A DNA stretch of 64,000 nt from Mesodorylaimus sp. YZB2_4. Lineage: Eukaryota; Nematoda; Enoplea; Dorylaimida; Dorylaimidae. Position numbers and translations under genes: made by a program. Under the pieces are notes generated by a model that did not search any database, had not been told where the DNA came from, and saw only the letters and a program-made list of their open reading frames with translations. The stretch lies in the NCBI GenBank assembly GCA_030248295.1, contig JASANH010001463.1, positions 248,001 to 312,000 of the forward strand, given 5' to 3'. Positions 1-12,400 of this stretch are shown here, piece by piece (within the stretch, counting starts at the first letter, position 1; the number at the start of each line of letters is the position of its first letter).

Positions 1-446
1 TCTTCAGGGGCAAATGGAACAATTCATGGCGAGCCTTGACAGTTTTACTTGTAAACAGTAGTCATGGCGGTCGGGAGATCGATACTCTTGGCTCTGGTTA
101 CATACTGTAAGAAGCTTGGTAGGCGCAGGAGAGCATGCCAATGACTGAAGTCGGTGGCATAAAAGCTCCGAGTGGAGCAAGGAAAGTCCTGCGACTACAC
201 TGTACCTGCGGCTGAAACATCAACCCGAGTGGTTGACGTCTCCGAGCCAAGAGAGATCGATTACTCTCTCCCACTCCAGGCCCCAGGGGCATATTTACCC
301 TGCTAGGCAGACACGCGTCAAAGGCGGCGGCAGCGACTGCAACGAAATCGTGCTCGCGGTCGCAGAGCACGGGCCGCGCGTGGGAGCTCGCACGCTTAGA
401 TAACACGACGGCAAGCACAACTTTTGTTCGATACTTATGCAATCGA
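1..446. other. gene-free repeat sequence with one SINE copy
   Basis: I see no supportable gene. Positions about 110-300 hold one copy (plus orientation) of a dispersed element whose members share a leader of the type AAGCCTGGCAGGCGNAGGAG, the motif CTACGGCTGAAACA and an end rich in GGGGAGATCGATTACTC. Related copies lie near 16760, 24850, 46200, 60675 and 61315. Its core, 209-247, is an imperfect palindrome discussed under findings. Confidence 0.6.
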
Positions 447-949
447 GGAAATACCAAACTAATGAGCCTAAGCCCAAGCTGACATGAGAAAGGAAGTGAC
501 AAGATATGAAAGACGCAAGGGAGTCAGGTACTGCGATATCCAGTAGGAATCAAACTCTTTTTTACCTACTTACAATTATTTACTGTCTGCGTCCAATTCA
601 CGTTCACATTTGGAAGATGTAGAATTGCTTTGTTCTTCAGTTGTATTACATAGTTCGATGATGCAAACTCCTTCTGTAGACACAGAAAAAGTGACTCGTA
701 GGCCTTGCATACTACTGTAGCTCATTTACAGGGAAGTCATTTCCCAGGGTGAGTCATAAAGCGGGCTCTGTGCTAATGATCTCTTAGTATTTGCACAAGC
801 TGGACACAGACAGTGAATGATTGTGTAGGTTACATGGGTTTATTTTGTGGTGGATATCGCATTATCCAACTCCCTTGCTTTTTCTTTCATATCTTATCAC
901 TTCCTTTCTCATCCTAGGCTTGGGCTTAGGCTCATTAATCTGGTATTTC
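447..949. repeat. foldback element with ~98-bp inverted arms
   Basis: The left arm (about 447-543) and right arm (about 851-949) are inverted copies of each other. Both contain the string TGAGCCTAAGCCCAAG or its complement, and both extend into a shared block reading GAAAGGAAGTGA. They enclose about 300 bases of unique sequence. The outer edges read GAAATACC and GGTATTTC. This looks like a non-autonomous terminal-inverted-repeat element. I could not identify a clear target-site duplication. Open frames inside it are not coding. Confidence 0.65.
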
Positions 950-1809
950 ACTATCGCAAGATAAAAGACTTTCTTAAAGCAGCGATCTGAGTCAAATGCT
1001 TTGGCGCTAAAAGCCTGAATAATGTCGAAGTACTTGAAGTAATGTATTGGTTTTCTTGTTCCTTTGGAAATTGACGTCGTAACTAAATTTAAAAGCCTGA
1101 AGCTGACAACAACCTGACAGAATAAAACTCTGAATGAAACTGCATTCATGTTAAAGAGAGTAACCAAGTTGAACTTGATGAGGAGTGCATTGGCCAATGC
1201 ATGAGGTGACCGATGTATACAGTCTACCAAAATGAGCAGCTGCCCTATGATACCTACTGTAGATTCGTGTCACTCCTGCCAAACGCGCTAGTGTAGCTTG
1301 CATGCAGTGGTCAACAACAACTACTGCAGATAAAACAAGCTAGTTTGTGTGCAGGAGCCAGTTTCACAATTAGATGAGATGTGTCAGATCGTGGGTCGCA
1401 GGACATGCATACAAGAAAGTCCTATCCTACATCAAAGCGACACTGCTGTTCTAATCTGAGGAACCGCTGACCTAAGGGTGAGAGTGACTTGGGTCCCGCA
1501 AAGTGTCAAGGTTGCTGCACTGGTGCCTATCTGTGATACAAGTGCGGACCCTTTTTTTTCTCGGCCCCCTCTTAGAAGCTCAGAAATACTCGTTCATCTT
1601 TTCTTCTACCTTGTTACAAAGTTTTTTAACTGAAGATGCTCTATACTGCAGTTTTATTTCCCAGAAATTTCCACTTAAATGCAGCTTTTATAGCATCATT
1701 TTATACATGTTTTTTAAAATTTTTCTTCTCGCTGCTTTAATAGGAGCTTAGACAGATAAGCAAGAAGCCAGTCAGTCCATCGTGTGGTGTCATGTGACAC
1801 CCATTACTT
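950..1809. other. intergenic, no feature recognised
   Basis: There is no ORF with recognisable protein content and no clear RNA gene. A T-rich frame around 1503-1751 encodes only low-complexity hydrophobic sequence. Confidence 0.5.
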
Positions 1810-1817
1810 GTCTTGCC

Positions 1818-3365
1818 CCAGGTCCGACCGATATATCGGTTGACCGATAATATCGGCCGATAATTGCGTTATCGGTTATCGGCCGATACCGATAATTTGT
1901 GCTGCCGATAATGCCGATAATGTAGATCTCCCCATCAATAAGAGTTTAGGGCGAGCGTACGGCCTGTTGATAGTGATTCTGACGAGAAGCAGGGAGCTAC
2001 GGATTCTCGATCAAAGAGGTGCCCAAGAACAGTCTGGAGCTAAGTCACGACAAGTCACGATCATCATGATCATGACTTTTCTTACTGGGATGCCCGCAAT
2101 GGCACCAAAGCAGTTTACACTAAAAGCAGTTGGCTGTCTGTGTGTTGCATAGGCTAAGGTTATGGGAAGGAGGTAGGGCTAGCCCTGTCTTGTTACTTGC
2201 ATGCCTCTCAATGAAGGCGACCTCTTTGCCTCGTGTCGTATTGTCATTATACTGTACACTCAGAAACAAGAGTCCTTCTCAGGCCCCCGCGGCACAATAA
2301 ATTACAGGTTAGTCTGACTCAAAAAAGGGGCTATGACTACAAATTATCGCTGTAGTCGTAGCACTCACCCTTCAGTGAGATTTTGGGGATAAGGTTAGTC
2401 TTTCCCCATTTGGAGTCAGGGACAGGAATGGTGATGGCCTTCAGGGTCTTCTGGGGTTGGAGATAACCCTGAAGGGGCTGGGATAGAAAAAAGCTTTCTG
2501 GCTGTTTACGTCCGTTTATCTATTCACTTCTTTTCTTGACATGTTCTAAAAACTTAATGAAGTTTGCCCTGCATCGGAACTATTTTTTATGAGTATAAAC
2601 ATCTCAGTCATCTCACAACATTGCTCATATGAATGCTGATACTATGTTTCGTGGGTATTTTCGTTTATCTGGACGTGGTGAAATGTTTTAGGGTGAATCT
2701 CCGATGCATGTTTTTTGAGATGGGGATCAGGGTCAGGACCCCAGTCGAACACTAGGGCCCTCAAAAAGTTGTGAAGGGATCTGCTTTGCATATTTCACTC
2801 ATTATCCCTACCTAGAGTCTAACAAAATAAGTTTTAGACGGTTCTGGGTCTCATTCAAGTTTCCAGGGTGTGCATGTGCACATAATGTACCTCCGCCTCT
2901 AAGATAGAAGCAACAAAATCCAGTTTATATTCCAATTTAAATAAAGGAAGCTCTGCTGGTTCATGAGTAACTTCCTTTTACTCAAGCATCCAGACCCTGT
3001 CCTGCCAGCTGGGTTTTAATATTTATGCCCGCTTCCTGACAGTGTCACACGGCTGGTCCCAGAGGTGTCATGCGTTGCCTCAAGTGTATGTCATCTGCGA
3101 AGAGGAGTTTTTAGTTGGTATATTGCAACTTACATAGTCTTCGGTCTCGAGATTTTGGGCTACCAGATTGATTCAAATTGGTCTTCAAAGGAAGCCTAGC
3201 ATGCGAAATTAAAAAATTGCATGTTTTAAGGAAAATTTAAATTTCCCGCCAGAAAACTTGAATTTTTAAAGTTTTCAAAAATTATCGGTTTTATCGGCCG
3301 ATAATTGCGTTCTCGGTTATCAGTTATCGGCCGATACCGATAATTGCCTTATCGGTCGGACCTGG
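1818..3365. mobile_element. hAT-like DNA transposon, non-autonomous, with 8-bp TSD
   Basis: The element begins CCAGGTCCGACCGATA at 1818 and ends with the exact inverse complement at 3365, so it has a 16-bp perfect terminal inverted repeat. It is flanked by identical 8-base direct repeats GTCTTGCC at 1810-1817 and 3366-3373. An 8-bp duplication and termini of CAG...CTG type are diagnostic of the hAT superfamily. Just inside each end lie direct copies of a subterminal block built from CGGCCGATA and TATCGG units. The interior of about 1.3 kb contains no transposase-like reading frame, so the copy is non-autonomous or a deletion derivative. The intact TSD suggests a fairly young insertion. Confidence 0.88.
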
Positions 3366-3577
3366 GTCTTGCCGTCCTCCACGGATGGCGCCTTTCCGAC
3401 CTTAAGCAGGTTCCTTTTTGCAGTGCACAACAATTTTCAAATCTCAAAAACGCTTACATATATATTTTTATCAATATCTTGGTTGCTAAAAGATATAATA
3501 TATAACCTGTTTTCTTCGAGGATTACACGCCCTTCACGTGCCGCGTGTACATTCCCAAAGAAAACAGATAGATTTAT

Positions 3578-3862
3578 GGATATCCGAAAAGATACGGATA
3601 GAATTTTGATATCGATATGTCAAATGATATCGATATCGATTAGATGGACTCGATATCGATATCATGGATATCAACATTATTGCTAGTTACTAGCCTCAAA
3701 ATAGCAGACCAGAACTGTTTCGCAAAAAAACAGTCACAAAATGCATAAGATTTAAATTTACAGCGCTGTCATAAAAATGAATTTAAAAAAATTAAACAAG
3801 AACGAATACCCGTACCAATACCCGCCGGGTACAAGTGGGTACGCGTATCGGTACCCATGCAG
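3578..3862. repeat. GATATC / GGTACC-rich palindromic repeat cluster
   Basis: Positions 3578-3680 carry several nested copies of GATATCGATATC and GGATATC with GATACGGATA. Positions 3805-3862 carry units such as AATACCCGTACC, ACCCGCCGGGTAC and GGTACCC. The two halves look like the subterminal palindromic arrays of small hAT-type elements. They start 200 bases beyond the complete hAT element. No TSD could be fixed. Confidence 0.45.
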
Positions 3863-4232
3863 GACTCTGCCTTGCTCCAGTCAGGGTTCCTTGTCCCAGA
3901 GACTTCAGTCTCTCATATCTCCCGCCGGCCACTTGGGTGACTACATAGGGGATACTTGACAAATTTTTAGTAAACCCTCCCCCTAATTCCCATGCATGCA
4001 CACATACTTTGATCTGCCATGCTTGACCCACGCTTCGGCAACTGCTTTCCGTTCGTCCACAGTCAGCGAATGAGCTTCTCCCGTCGTCCCATTCACTGAA
4101 ACACATGCCGAATGTGCATCCAGCTCGTGCCCTAGGTTTAGTCGTCTGCCCCTCACGTTGGGTGCTGGTATCTGGTGAGTGTTCGACCAGGGGTCAACGT
4201 TTCCTGCACTGTGATGTGCCCCTGCACTCTCG

Positions 4233-4420
4233 AGTGCGCACCTGTTGTACTCATATCATGTCATACTTTATCCATGTCCAAGCACTATACAGCGCACTCG
4301 TGGGCTAAGGAAGACATAATCGACAATCACTTTTTACCCAGGCGGGAGGCGAACCCCCTGTTAGTGCACATCCAGCGTGAAAGGCAGACGCCTGAAAAGC
4401 CGGTAGGCCACGATCAGGTA
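4233..4420 (-). mobile_element. tRNA-derived SINE, family A
   Basis: Read on the minus strand, it starts with a tRNA-like head: an A box near GTGGCCTACCGG, and GGGTTCGCCTCCC resembling a B box. A tail follows with GATTGTCGATTATGT, then GGATAAAGTATGACATGATA. The same head and tail recur near 8140 (minus), 19180 (minus, head only) and 38150 (plus), so this is a dispersed SINE rather than a tRNA gene. Confidence 0.65.
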
Positions 4421-4983
4421 CTAGGTGTGTGGTCGGCCTGCGGAGGAGGTAGTGTACTCCACTACCTGATCTGGCCCCCTATACACAGAACAGTATATGG
4501 TTGCCTTAGTTGGGCCCAGGTGAGGCAGAAAGTGGTCGGGTCAGGTTCGTCCTACGACTATAAGGCCCTCCTGCCTGCAGTGTTTTTGAGATCGTATACG
4601 GTCATTCAGCCTGTCGACCGCGCTTCGTGCTGTGGTAAGCCATACGCCAAATGCCACTTACCAAACACATGTTTCACTCCCAGATTGACCAGATGCTGAA
4701 TATACGACTCGATAAGGCCAAGGTTCAGGTTCCTAAAAAAATTTTTTTGGTTTTTCAGACACCGAGACTACGTTTGCACTTGAGTGTACACTAGAATCTT
4801 ATCCAGCGCGCAGTTTTGTTGCTCTCCCTTTACTGGCATATAAACTAGCTCAAAAAGCTACTGCAGTTCGACATGGAAGTTAAAATCGACGCCCTTTTTT
4901 TGTTCGATCGCCCACGCGGATGACAATCGAATTCCTTTCTGGTCGATATCACGTTCAGTACTAGGAAATACCAATATCGAGGC

Positions 4984-5330
4984 TCATTTGGTTAAGGCGT
5001 TGGTCCCGCATAGCTTAGGCCAGCATCCCTGACCGGGAGGCCCAGTTCTATTCCGACTGAGGACGGCAGTTTAGTGAGCTCGTCGCTGGCCTTGCACACC
5101 TGGCTCTTGGCGACCCACCCCGTACTGTCGAGTGGCGGACGCCCAAAGAGAACAATTGCGAAACTGGTTCTCGAAGACCAGTAAGGAAGTCCCTCCCTTC
5201 TCGCCCCACATACCCTCGTGTGGAGCCTATCCTTGGAGACGTCAGAGGGAAGCTGCTGTGAGGACGGCAGTTCAGTAAACCCGTCGCAAGCCGTGCACAC
5301 CTGGCTCTGGGCGACTCAATAGATAGATAA
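4984..5330 (+). repeat. tRNA-like SINE head followed by a partial tandem duplication
   Basis: 4984-5060 resembles a tRNA (GGTTAAGGCGTTGGTC near an A box, CCCAGTTCTATTCC near a B box). A reverse-oriented relative lies at about 41910-41995. It is followed by the block GACGGCAGTTTAGTGAGCTC (5062) that reappears with changes at 5264. I judge this a SINE remnant, not a working tRNA gene. Confidence 0.45.
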
Positions 5331-5477
5331 TTAGGAAACCTTGACCTCACCTTGAACACCAGTTGGGAAGGTCCCTTGTCGTCCAGCTTCATCCTGGGAC
5401 GCTGGTGGTGGCGCAAGATGCGCTCGCGCGGAGGTGCTCCTAGTGGAGACGCACAGAGGGAAGCTGCCGTTGGAGCT

Positions 5478-6469
5478 GGTCACCTCACGGCCCCGCTTAT
5501 TATATCATGACTGCTGGCCCGTTATAGGCAAAACGGGTTGGAAGTCCCGGGGAGGGGGACAGGGGCGGCATGGACTCAACCCCCAAGGACTTTAAAACAT
5601 GAGACATCAAGCCGACAGGTTTCTGCCTCGCCTGGAGGAGTGGATAGAGCGGCCAACTAAGGCAGCTGATGCGGCAGTCAAGACAACCACATACACTACC
5701 TTGTCCACTGGCCAAACACCTACACAATAAAGTCATCCGTTGCTACGACTATGGCCATATCAATTCACCATAGTCGCAGAAAACGCGCACAAGTCTGTAA
5801 TGTGGCGCTGACAATGAACAGTTACTCATCACGTTAGAGCACCGCATAAAACCAGATAAAAAGTGGATGCTACGAATATGACATCCACATTCATCCACTT
5901 TTTATGTGATTGGTTTAACACCATTTTCTGCGCACTACGTGGCAGCCTTTCCAGACAGAAATCTTGACAAAAACAGAAACCACAAAGGAACTCTCTTACA
6001 GATCCAACGCTACTTTCAGCATCTCTGCCCTGCTTCACATCACCAAACGGGCACCCACCAAAGCACTCACCCATTTTCATGCATAGGAGTGAACGTGGCC
6101 GCAATCAAGCCATTGATCTTTGCCCACTTCATTCTCGTTATCCGTCCAGAAAACACAGTCTCTAAAACCAGCTTTCATGCACCATCAACTCCAACCACCC
6201 CACCTTGTTTATCATCTACTCATAAACCAGAACAAACAGGTCTTATCGAGCTATCCCAGACGCCCCGCGTGCCATCCCCTGCACGATAAAGGCGATTTCA
6301 CGCCCGTCACATCCACGCGTACACTGCAGTCGACAAAGTTTACTTCTGGCATTGGCGCACAAGAGATCTCGAAACACAGGCAGCATATTCATGCCCACGG
6401 GCACAGGTACAAGCACACAATCATGAGTTGGTCAAGGCACCAAAACATCCATGATGATTAAAATTGCAA
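5478..6469. other. repeat mosaic downstream of HAUS5
   Basis: 5478-5560 is one of three copies of a repeat starting GCTGGTCACCTCACGGCC (others at 41213 and, inverted, 41620-41703). 5620-5720 (minus) belongs to another family also seen at about 4425, 20945 and 62575. 5856-5869 and 5892-5905 form a perfect 14-base inverted repeat (ATAAAAAGTGGATG). I see no gene in this interval. Confidence 0.5.
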
Positions 6470-9400
6470 TTATTCTCTTGCTTCCTTCGCTTCTTCAATC
6501 GACCTGCAAAAGGGACACTTTATTACCAATTTGCTATCAATTCATACATGGCCAAGGCCTTTTCTGTTGAGCGGCAGGGTCAAGACTCAAAACTAGAAAG
6601 ATCATGAGCCAGCGGTCATCAAAAGGACGGAGGCAAATACTTTGAAAAAGCGGAGTTTTACTCTGCAATCACAGTGCATCATTAGTCATTATGGAATGTA
6701 CCTGCTCAAATGCACTTCTACAGAAACCAAGACCTAGCCCCTGGCCTAGTCCCACGAGTCTGGACATTCAGCCATTCCCTTGCTGGACTGGATATTATAC
6801 TGGACTGCTGGACTAGACATTCCACTCCCTTGCTGGACTGGACCACTCCAGTGGTCCAAGCAAGGGTCTCTTTTTGCTAAGGTGATCGATCGGTTCAGAA
6901 AAACAGTGAGTCATGGCTAGTGGGTCGTCAAAAAATTGGCATACACGCGGGTAACCATTTCCAATGGAGGGTACGTAACTTACCGTTCATCCACAGTATC
7001 GCGCAGACGTTGCAAGCACGCACGCAGCTCAGTTGCCGGGCCTTCCACCGAGTCCAATTTCGCCATCAAATTGGCGATTATGCACGTCCGAAAATTATTC
7101 TCCTTATTTTCCAAATCTGAAACATCTGAAGACTCCTCCCCAGCCTCGATCAAGCCCAGTTAAGCCTCTCCACAAAAATTCGCGTTTATTTTCACAATAA
7201 ACAGAATTTCACAATAGACAATGGCACCCCGTTTGTTCTAAAGACATGGTTGCCTCTCAGGCATTTTTCTGAAGCACCTTCGAATGCGCCTGACAGATTG
7301 ACCTGCTGATCGAGCCAGGCCAGGCTAGAGGATCAACGAGACACCCAAAATTGAGGACCACTGAGCTTTTTTTATCTTTACAACACTGACACCAGCCACT
7401 TTCCTCCCATCCCTACGCAGTAGTTGGCAATCAACATCGCTGACTGGGTATCCAAGGTAGTGTAGATCCCCCCTAAAAATTTTTGTAAAGGGGGACCCTT
7501 CTCATTTTTTAGACCCCCTGTCCCGCCCGGCAAAGATGTGGAGGTACCTTTACTGTGTTTGACCTTGCTATTTTCGACCCCACCCACTCCCCCTAAAAAA
7601 TTCATTTTTTTATAGTTAAAAAGACCCAATGTTTTGCCTTGGAAGGCCCAAACTAGTTTTAAATTTTCGCGAAAAAAATTTCAATTTAAAAAGTTCAGTT
7701 TTTACAAGCAACCAAAATGGGCCGCCATGTCGTCTACCCCCCCCCCCCCCCCGCTCCGAAGAAGATCAGACCCCCTTACCCGCAGACGAAGTCAGCGATG
7801 TTGGTTGGCATGGCACTGAAGATGCCCAGCAGCTACCCGTCCCTCTGACACTACCGCCTGCGATCTAAGAATTCACTCACTCTCAGGTCAACAACAGAAA
7901 TCAAATGCACCTCACCGTTCAGTAACGCATCGATCTTTCCAATCCCTTCATCCGATTTCATCAACTCCCACAAACCGTTTAAAACACTCGCCATCGGATC
8001 ACTGACACCTTGACGAATAGACTTTGCCATATCTTGTTTCGGCATCGTCGGAACCAGCAGGTCACCAGAGTCACTAAAATACAATAGATAAGGGTCCGTT
8101 TAGAAAGCACAAGCAACCATGTCGTTACATTTTGTCCATAGTTAAGCCCCATTAAGCACTCGAGGGCCAAGGAACACATAGTCGACAATCATTTTTTACT
8201 CAGCCGAACCCTCCCCCTTTTAAGTGCGCACCCAGCGTGAGAGGTAGAATTCTTAATTAACCCCTAGGCCACGACCGGGATCAAGACAGCGACTACTGCA
8301 GCTTCGTCTGCCTCAAAGACCTCGCCCGTTTTGGATTTCCTTCCCTCAAGAACCTACAAAATAAACCATGGACAAGAAGTGTACATGACATATATCAGCT
8401 CAAAAAATTTGAATTTCCCGTCGAAACGTTTTAAATTCTTGATTTATTCCTGCATCTCTGCCTTGTCTGTAATCATGCAGATCCCACGTTACTAAGCTAG
8501 AAAGCAAACATCGCCAACTGTCCCCATGCAACCCCGACTGAATCAAGTCTTACACACTCGGGGTCTTCGTCAACACTAACCTGGTGGACCCAGCATCCTG
8601 AAATATATCCGCCGCCTTGACACCCAAAAGCATCGCATTCCGTTTCTCGCTATTGGCTTCGGACAAAACGAGGCGACGACGCGATTCGATTATCGATTTG
8701 AAATCCGTTATCAAATTGTACAATGTTTCTTCGCACTAAAAAGGGAAACTTTTAATCCACTCAATGGCATGAAATATTCCCAAACTAAAATGTTCCAATC
8801 CCAAACTACGAACGGGTCAAGCAAAGATTTTTGTACAGCTCCATGAATGCATGGAACCATATGAAGCTGCCTCGATTACAGATAGAAATATGTTTAAAAA
8901 AGCTTTGTCGAAGGCCATAATTTCATAAGTTTATCGATGAAGTTTTCTCTGACGACTTTTTAATGGTTTCGCTCTTGACCTTCTTTTACGCTTTACGTTA
9001 TACCTTATGCGGCTAGCTGTCTCAGAATGCATAGTAATGTGTTTCGGCAAAAAATAAATAGAAATAGAAATATTCACCTACCTCCGATTTAGTTTCTTCA
9101 AACTTTTTCAAACATTTCGACGTCTGATCCAACGAGTTCTCCACTTTAGCCTCCACTAATTCCTGAAAAGTGCAGGATTGTGCTGCAATTACAAAAAGTG
9201 TAGACTGACTAGTCTTACCAACTTCGATACAGCATTTTGCATCTCACCAAAACGTTCTTCTGCCATCGCTTTTTCTTTTCCCCACATTTCTTTTACGCTT
9301 GAGCTTTGATTCTGGAATGGCTTAAGCCATTTCAAAGCACCATCGCGACCAGCAGTCAGCAACTGGGCCAGAATCCAGTCACTACAAAAAAAGGGAAGAC

Positions 9401-12400
9401 ATTTGGAGCAGCGTAGGAAAGGGACAGGGAGCCCCTGTCCATATCTAGCCTCTACCTTAAGCTGACGGGCTTAGACAAACGAGTCGATTGTGATTATCGA
9501 CAGTCTATTCCCAAAACATTTGAGTTCAAAAAATGACCAGAGCCTTTGCATATTTTACAAATCACCCCACCTTGCCCATACCTCGACATTGACGAAAGCC
9601 CTGAATCCTGCGCCACCAGGAGACGAGTTTTCTCCTCAACATCGGCCTCCAATTGCTTTCGATTTTCCGCCAGTGACGAAACTTCATCAAGCACGTCCAG
9701 ATACGCCCGTTGTAGTTTCTAAAAAGGTCCATGCCAATAAATTATTGTGAGTAGAACAAATCATAAAAGGGGTTTACCTCAGCATAGTCGTGTTCATCGT
9801 AATTGCACTCCTTATTCGGCTCCTCTTTCATTAATTCCACTTTGTCGCATGAGTCGATGAAGGCATTTACCAAACAATCCGCGTGATGGTGCATCGTCAG
9901 ATCTTTCGCACCAGCGACGCACAGTGTTCTTGACCTACGCAAATAAATCATGAACATTCCAGTTACCAGGTATGGGCATTGGAAGGGTAGGGGAAACCAT
10001 CTAGGGCTTGTTCGGCCAGAAGGTTGTTGGGAGGTCCCTCCAGTCCATGTTCTATCCTCACCCACAGGGTTTTAGTGAAAAAAGCCGCACCCCGGAAGTC
10101 TGTTTGAGAGAGAATAATCATCCCCTAAGACGATAGGTTTAGAAAAGGGTGAATTATCGCTAGCTGCGCCATAACATCATGCTGTTTATTAGAGAAAAAT
10201 GGCACATATGCAAATTACCCCACCTGACCTCTGCCTTCTGCACTTTTTGGCCAGAGCCCGTTTCACCCTGGGCTTTTGCCAGTTTTTGCCTGTAGCTGAC
10301 CAGAAGTCAAACTTTCTAAGCAAGGCTGTGCAGGCACACACTGCAGCCATCCCGTGTGCGTCTCCACAAGGAGAACCTCCACGCGATGGAGGGCACCTGT
10401 TCGACAGCCGAGACTGTCTACTCGTTTGGCTTCCGTCTCCCCACTCGCAGCACCTCTAGGACCAGATGAGTCACCCACGACCTGGCGTGCAAGGTCGGCG
10501 AGGGTTCATGGTTCCAGCGTCCTGCCTCTACTATCAGGGATCGCGCCCAGACACTCGCTACCAAGAAACACGGGGCACCGCATCCTGGCTTTGCCCATAC
10601 TTCAATTTTAAAGCATATTCACAAATGGCACAATGGGACGACACACTGGACCAGAATCCAAGAAACGCGGGTTCGAATCCCGCTCAAGGCTCAAGTTTTT
10701 GTGCAATTCCTTTATTGCTAATTCTGAGACCCTTTCTATTCCAAGTAAATTTTTAAACCAAAACTTACTGATTATCGTTAGAAGCACGATCCGATTCGCC
10801 GATTAGATGAAACAGATGCAGCATAAGAATACCTGCATCAGCCTCCTTGCAACCTGGACATTGAGAGTGATCGGTCGCCGCGGCTCTGAAAAAAAAAGTT
10901 GAACAGAATTCTTATTTATGTATAGTACGAGCAACGCGGGGCAAACTCTCTGACTTTCGAGCTACGTTGACTAAATTAGTAAAAACCCCTCGCGCATGTT
11001 TGAACCATGAGCTAATGGACTCAGAAAAAACTAGCCACCGACCGAATGTTTTCAGTGTAAATATAAGGCCAATTTTTTAAAAGTAGAGAGAAATACATAC
11101 TTTTCCAGAAAACCTCAAATTTAAAAAATCTTGAAAACATCCACAAAACTTATTCTTTGCATCTCGATCCTGCTCGTCATGCCCCTATGTTTGGACGGGT
11201 CAGAAAAGGCCTCGTATGCCCTCTCCGCCTACTACACACCCTCGAGCCTCAGACTTTCGTTAGTATTTTTATTTTATTATGTAGCAATTATGATTTGGCA
11301 TCGGTGGCCGCACCCCAGCCAAAGCACGCAGTAAAGACAAACCCAGCATATGGCAGGATAGGTCTCAAGTAGTTGTCAGGCCGACACCACCCTCTGCCCG
11401 CTTTCGCAGGATAGTCTCAGAAGACCAGCCTAATCGGACCTATCAAATGGCCTGCCTCCTAGTCTATTATCTTCAAGGCCCTCACCCACTCGCTATTGCG
11501 GCCACTCCTTCCCCTTCTTCACACATCTCCACAACATTCAATCCCGACCATTTTTTATCGGGATCCCGAACGAAAGCTACTATGTAGCTCACCTCATTTC
11601 CATATCCTTCTTAAACCGACTGGCCGATGACTCCAAATCATCCACGCAATTCTCCATTTCAGTCAGTTCCCTCTCGTCATTCTTGACAATCGCACGCAAT
11701 AGCGTTGTTCGTCTTTGCGTATCAATCATCTCATTCGATCGTTCCATCCTTTTAGAACCTTAAAGATCAATTCTCAAAATCCGAAACATCAGTCAGCACC
11801 AGCATCGAAAAAGCACCAATTTAGACCAGACCGGTTCGGGGGCCGGCCGGATCGGAACCAAGTATGGGCAAGGGGAAGGGGGCGGGGCCGGCCAGAACAC
11901 GGAACCCTTCCTCTCGAGCCCACCCCCACCTCAGGTCCAGCAGGAAGCAAAAGCGATCGAATTGTATCTAAGCTGGACCGCGATTTGACATGACTGACCA
12001 AGCCCTGGCCTCCAAGCACAGGCCATTGTCCAGCCAGCCTACAGTACTAAATATAAACAGTCATGCAACTCACTGACTCGACTCGACCCAAACCTGACCT
12101 GTCTCACACGCGATCAGGTCAGGCTTAGGTGATCTATCTGATCTGATCTCTACCCCCTCCCCCAACCAACCCGACCTTGATCGGAACTTTGAATTCCCGC
12201 CAAAATGTCTTCCTCTGGTGTAGTAAGGAGTATCTCTTCACACAGGCAGATTGACAGGTCAAACCCCCCCCCCCCCCCCCCCCCGGGCGCCAATAAACGA
12301 GTCCCAACTGCTCTTGAATTTTTCGACCCTCCTTTTTTCTGTCCACACTGGCCACCCCCCTTCAAAGGCTATTCAGACCCTGACAACTCTTGCGTGCAGG

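Noticed and set aside
98..502. 134-codon open frame at the left edge
   Set aside because: It runs through SINE family B and one arm of the 447-949 inverted repeat and shows no protein-family features.
4984..5060. Possible functional tRNA gene
   Set aside because: The A and B box-like segments are present, but the acceptor arms do not pair well and a reverse-oriented relative sits at 41910, so it reads as a SINE head. The other tRNA-like units (10622, 19180, 38150, 45205, 60575, 62500, 63830) are rejected for the same reason.
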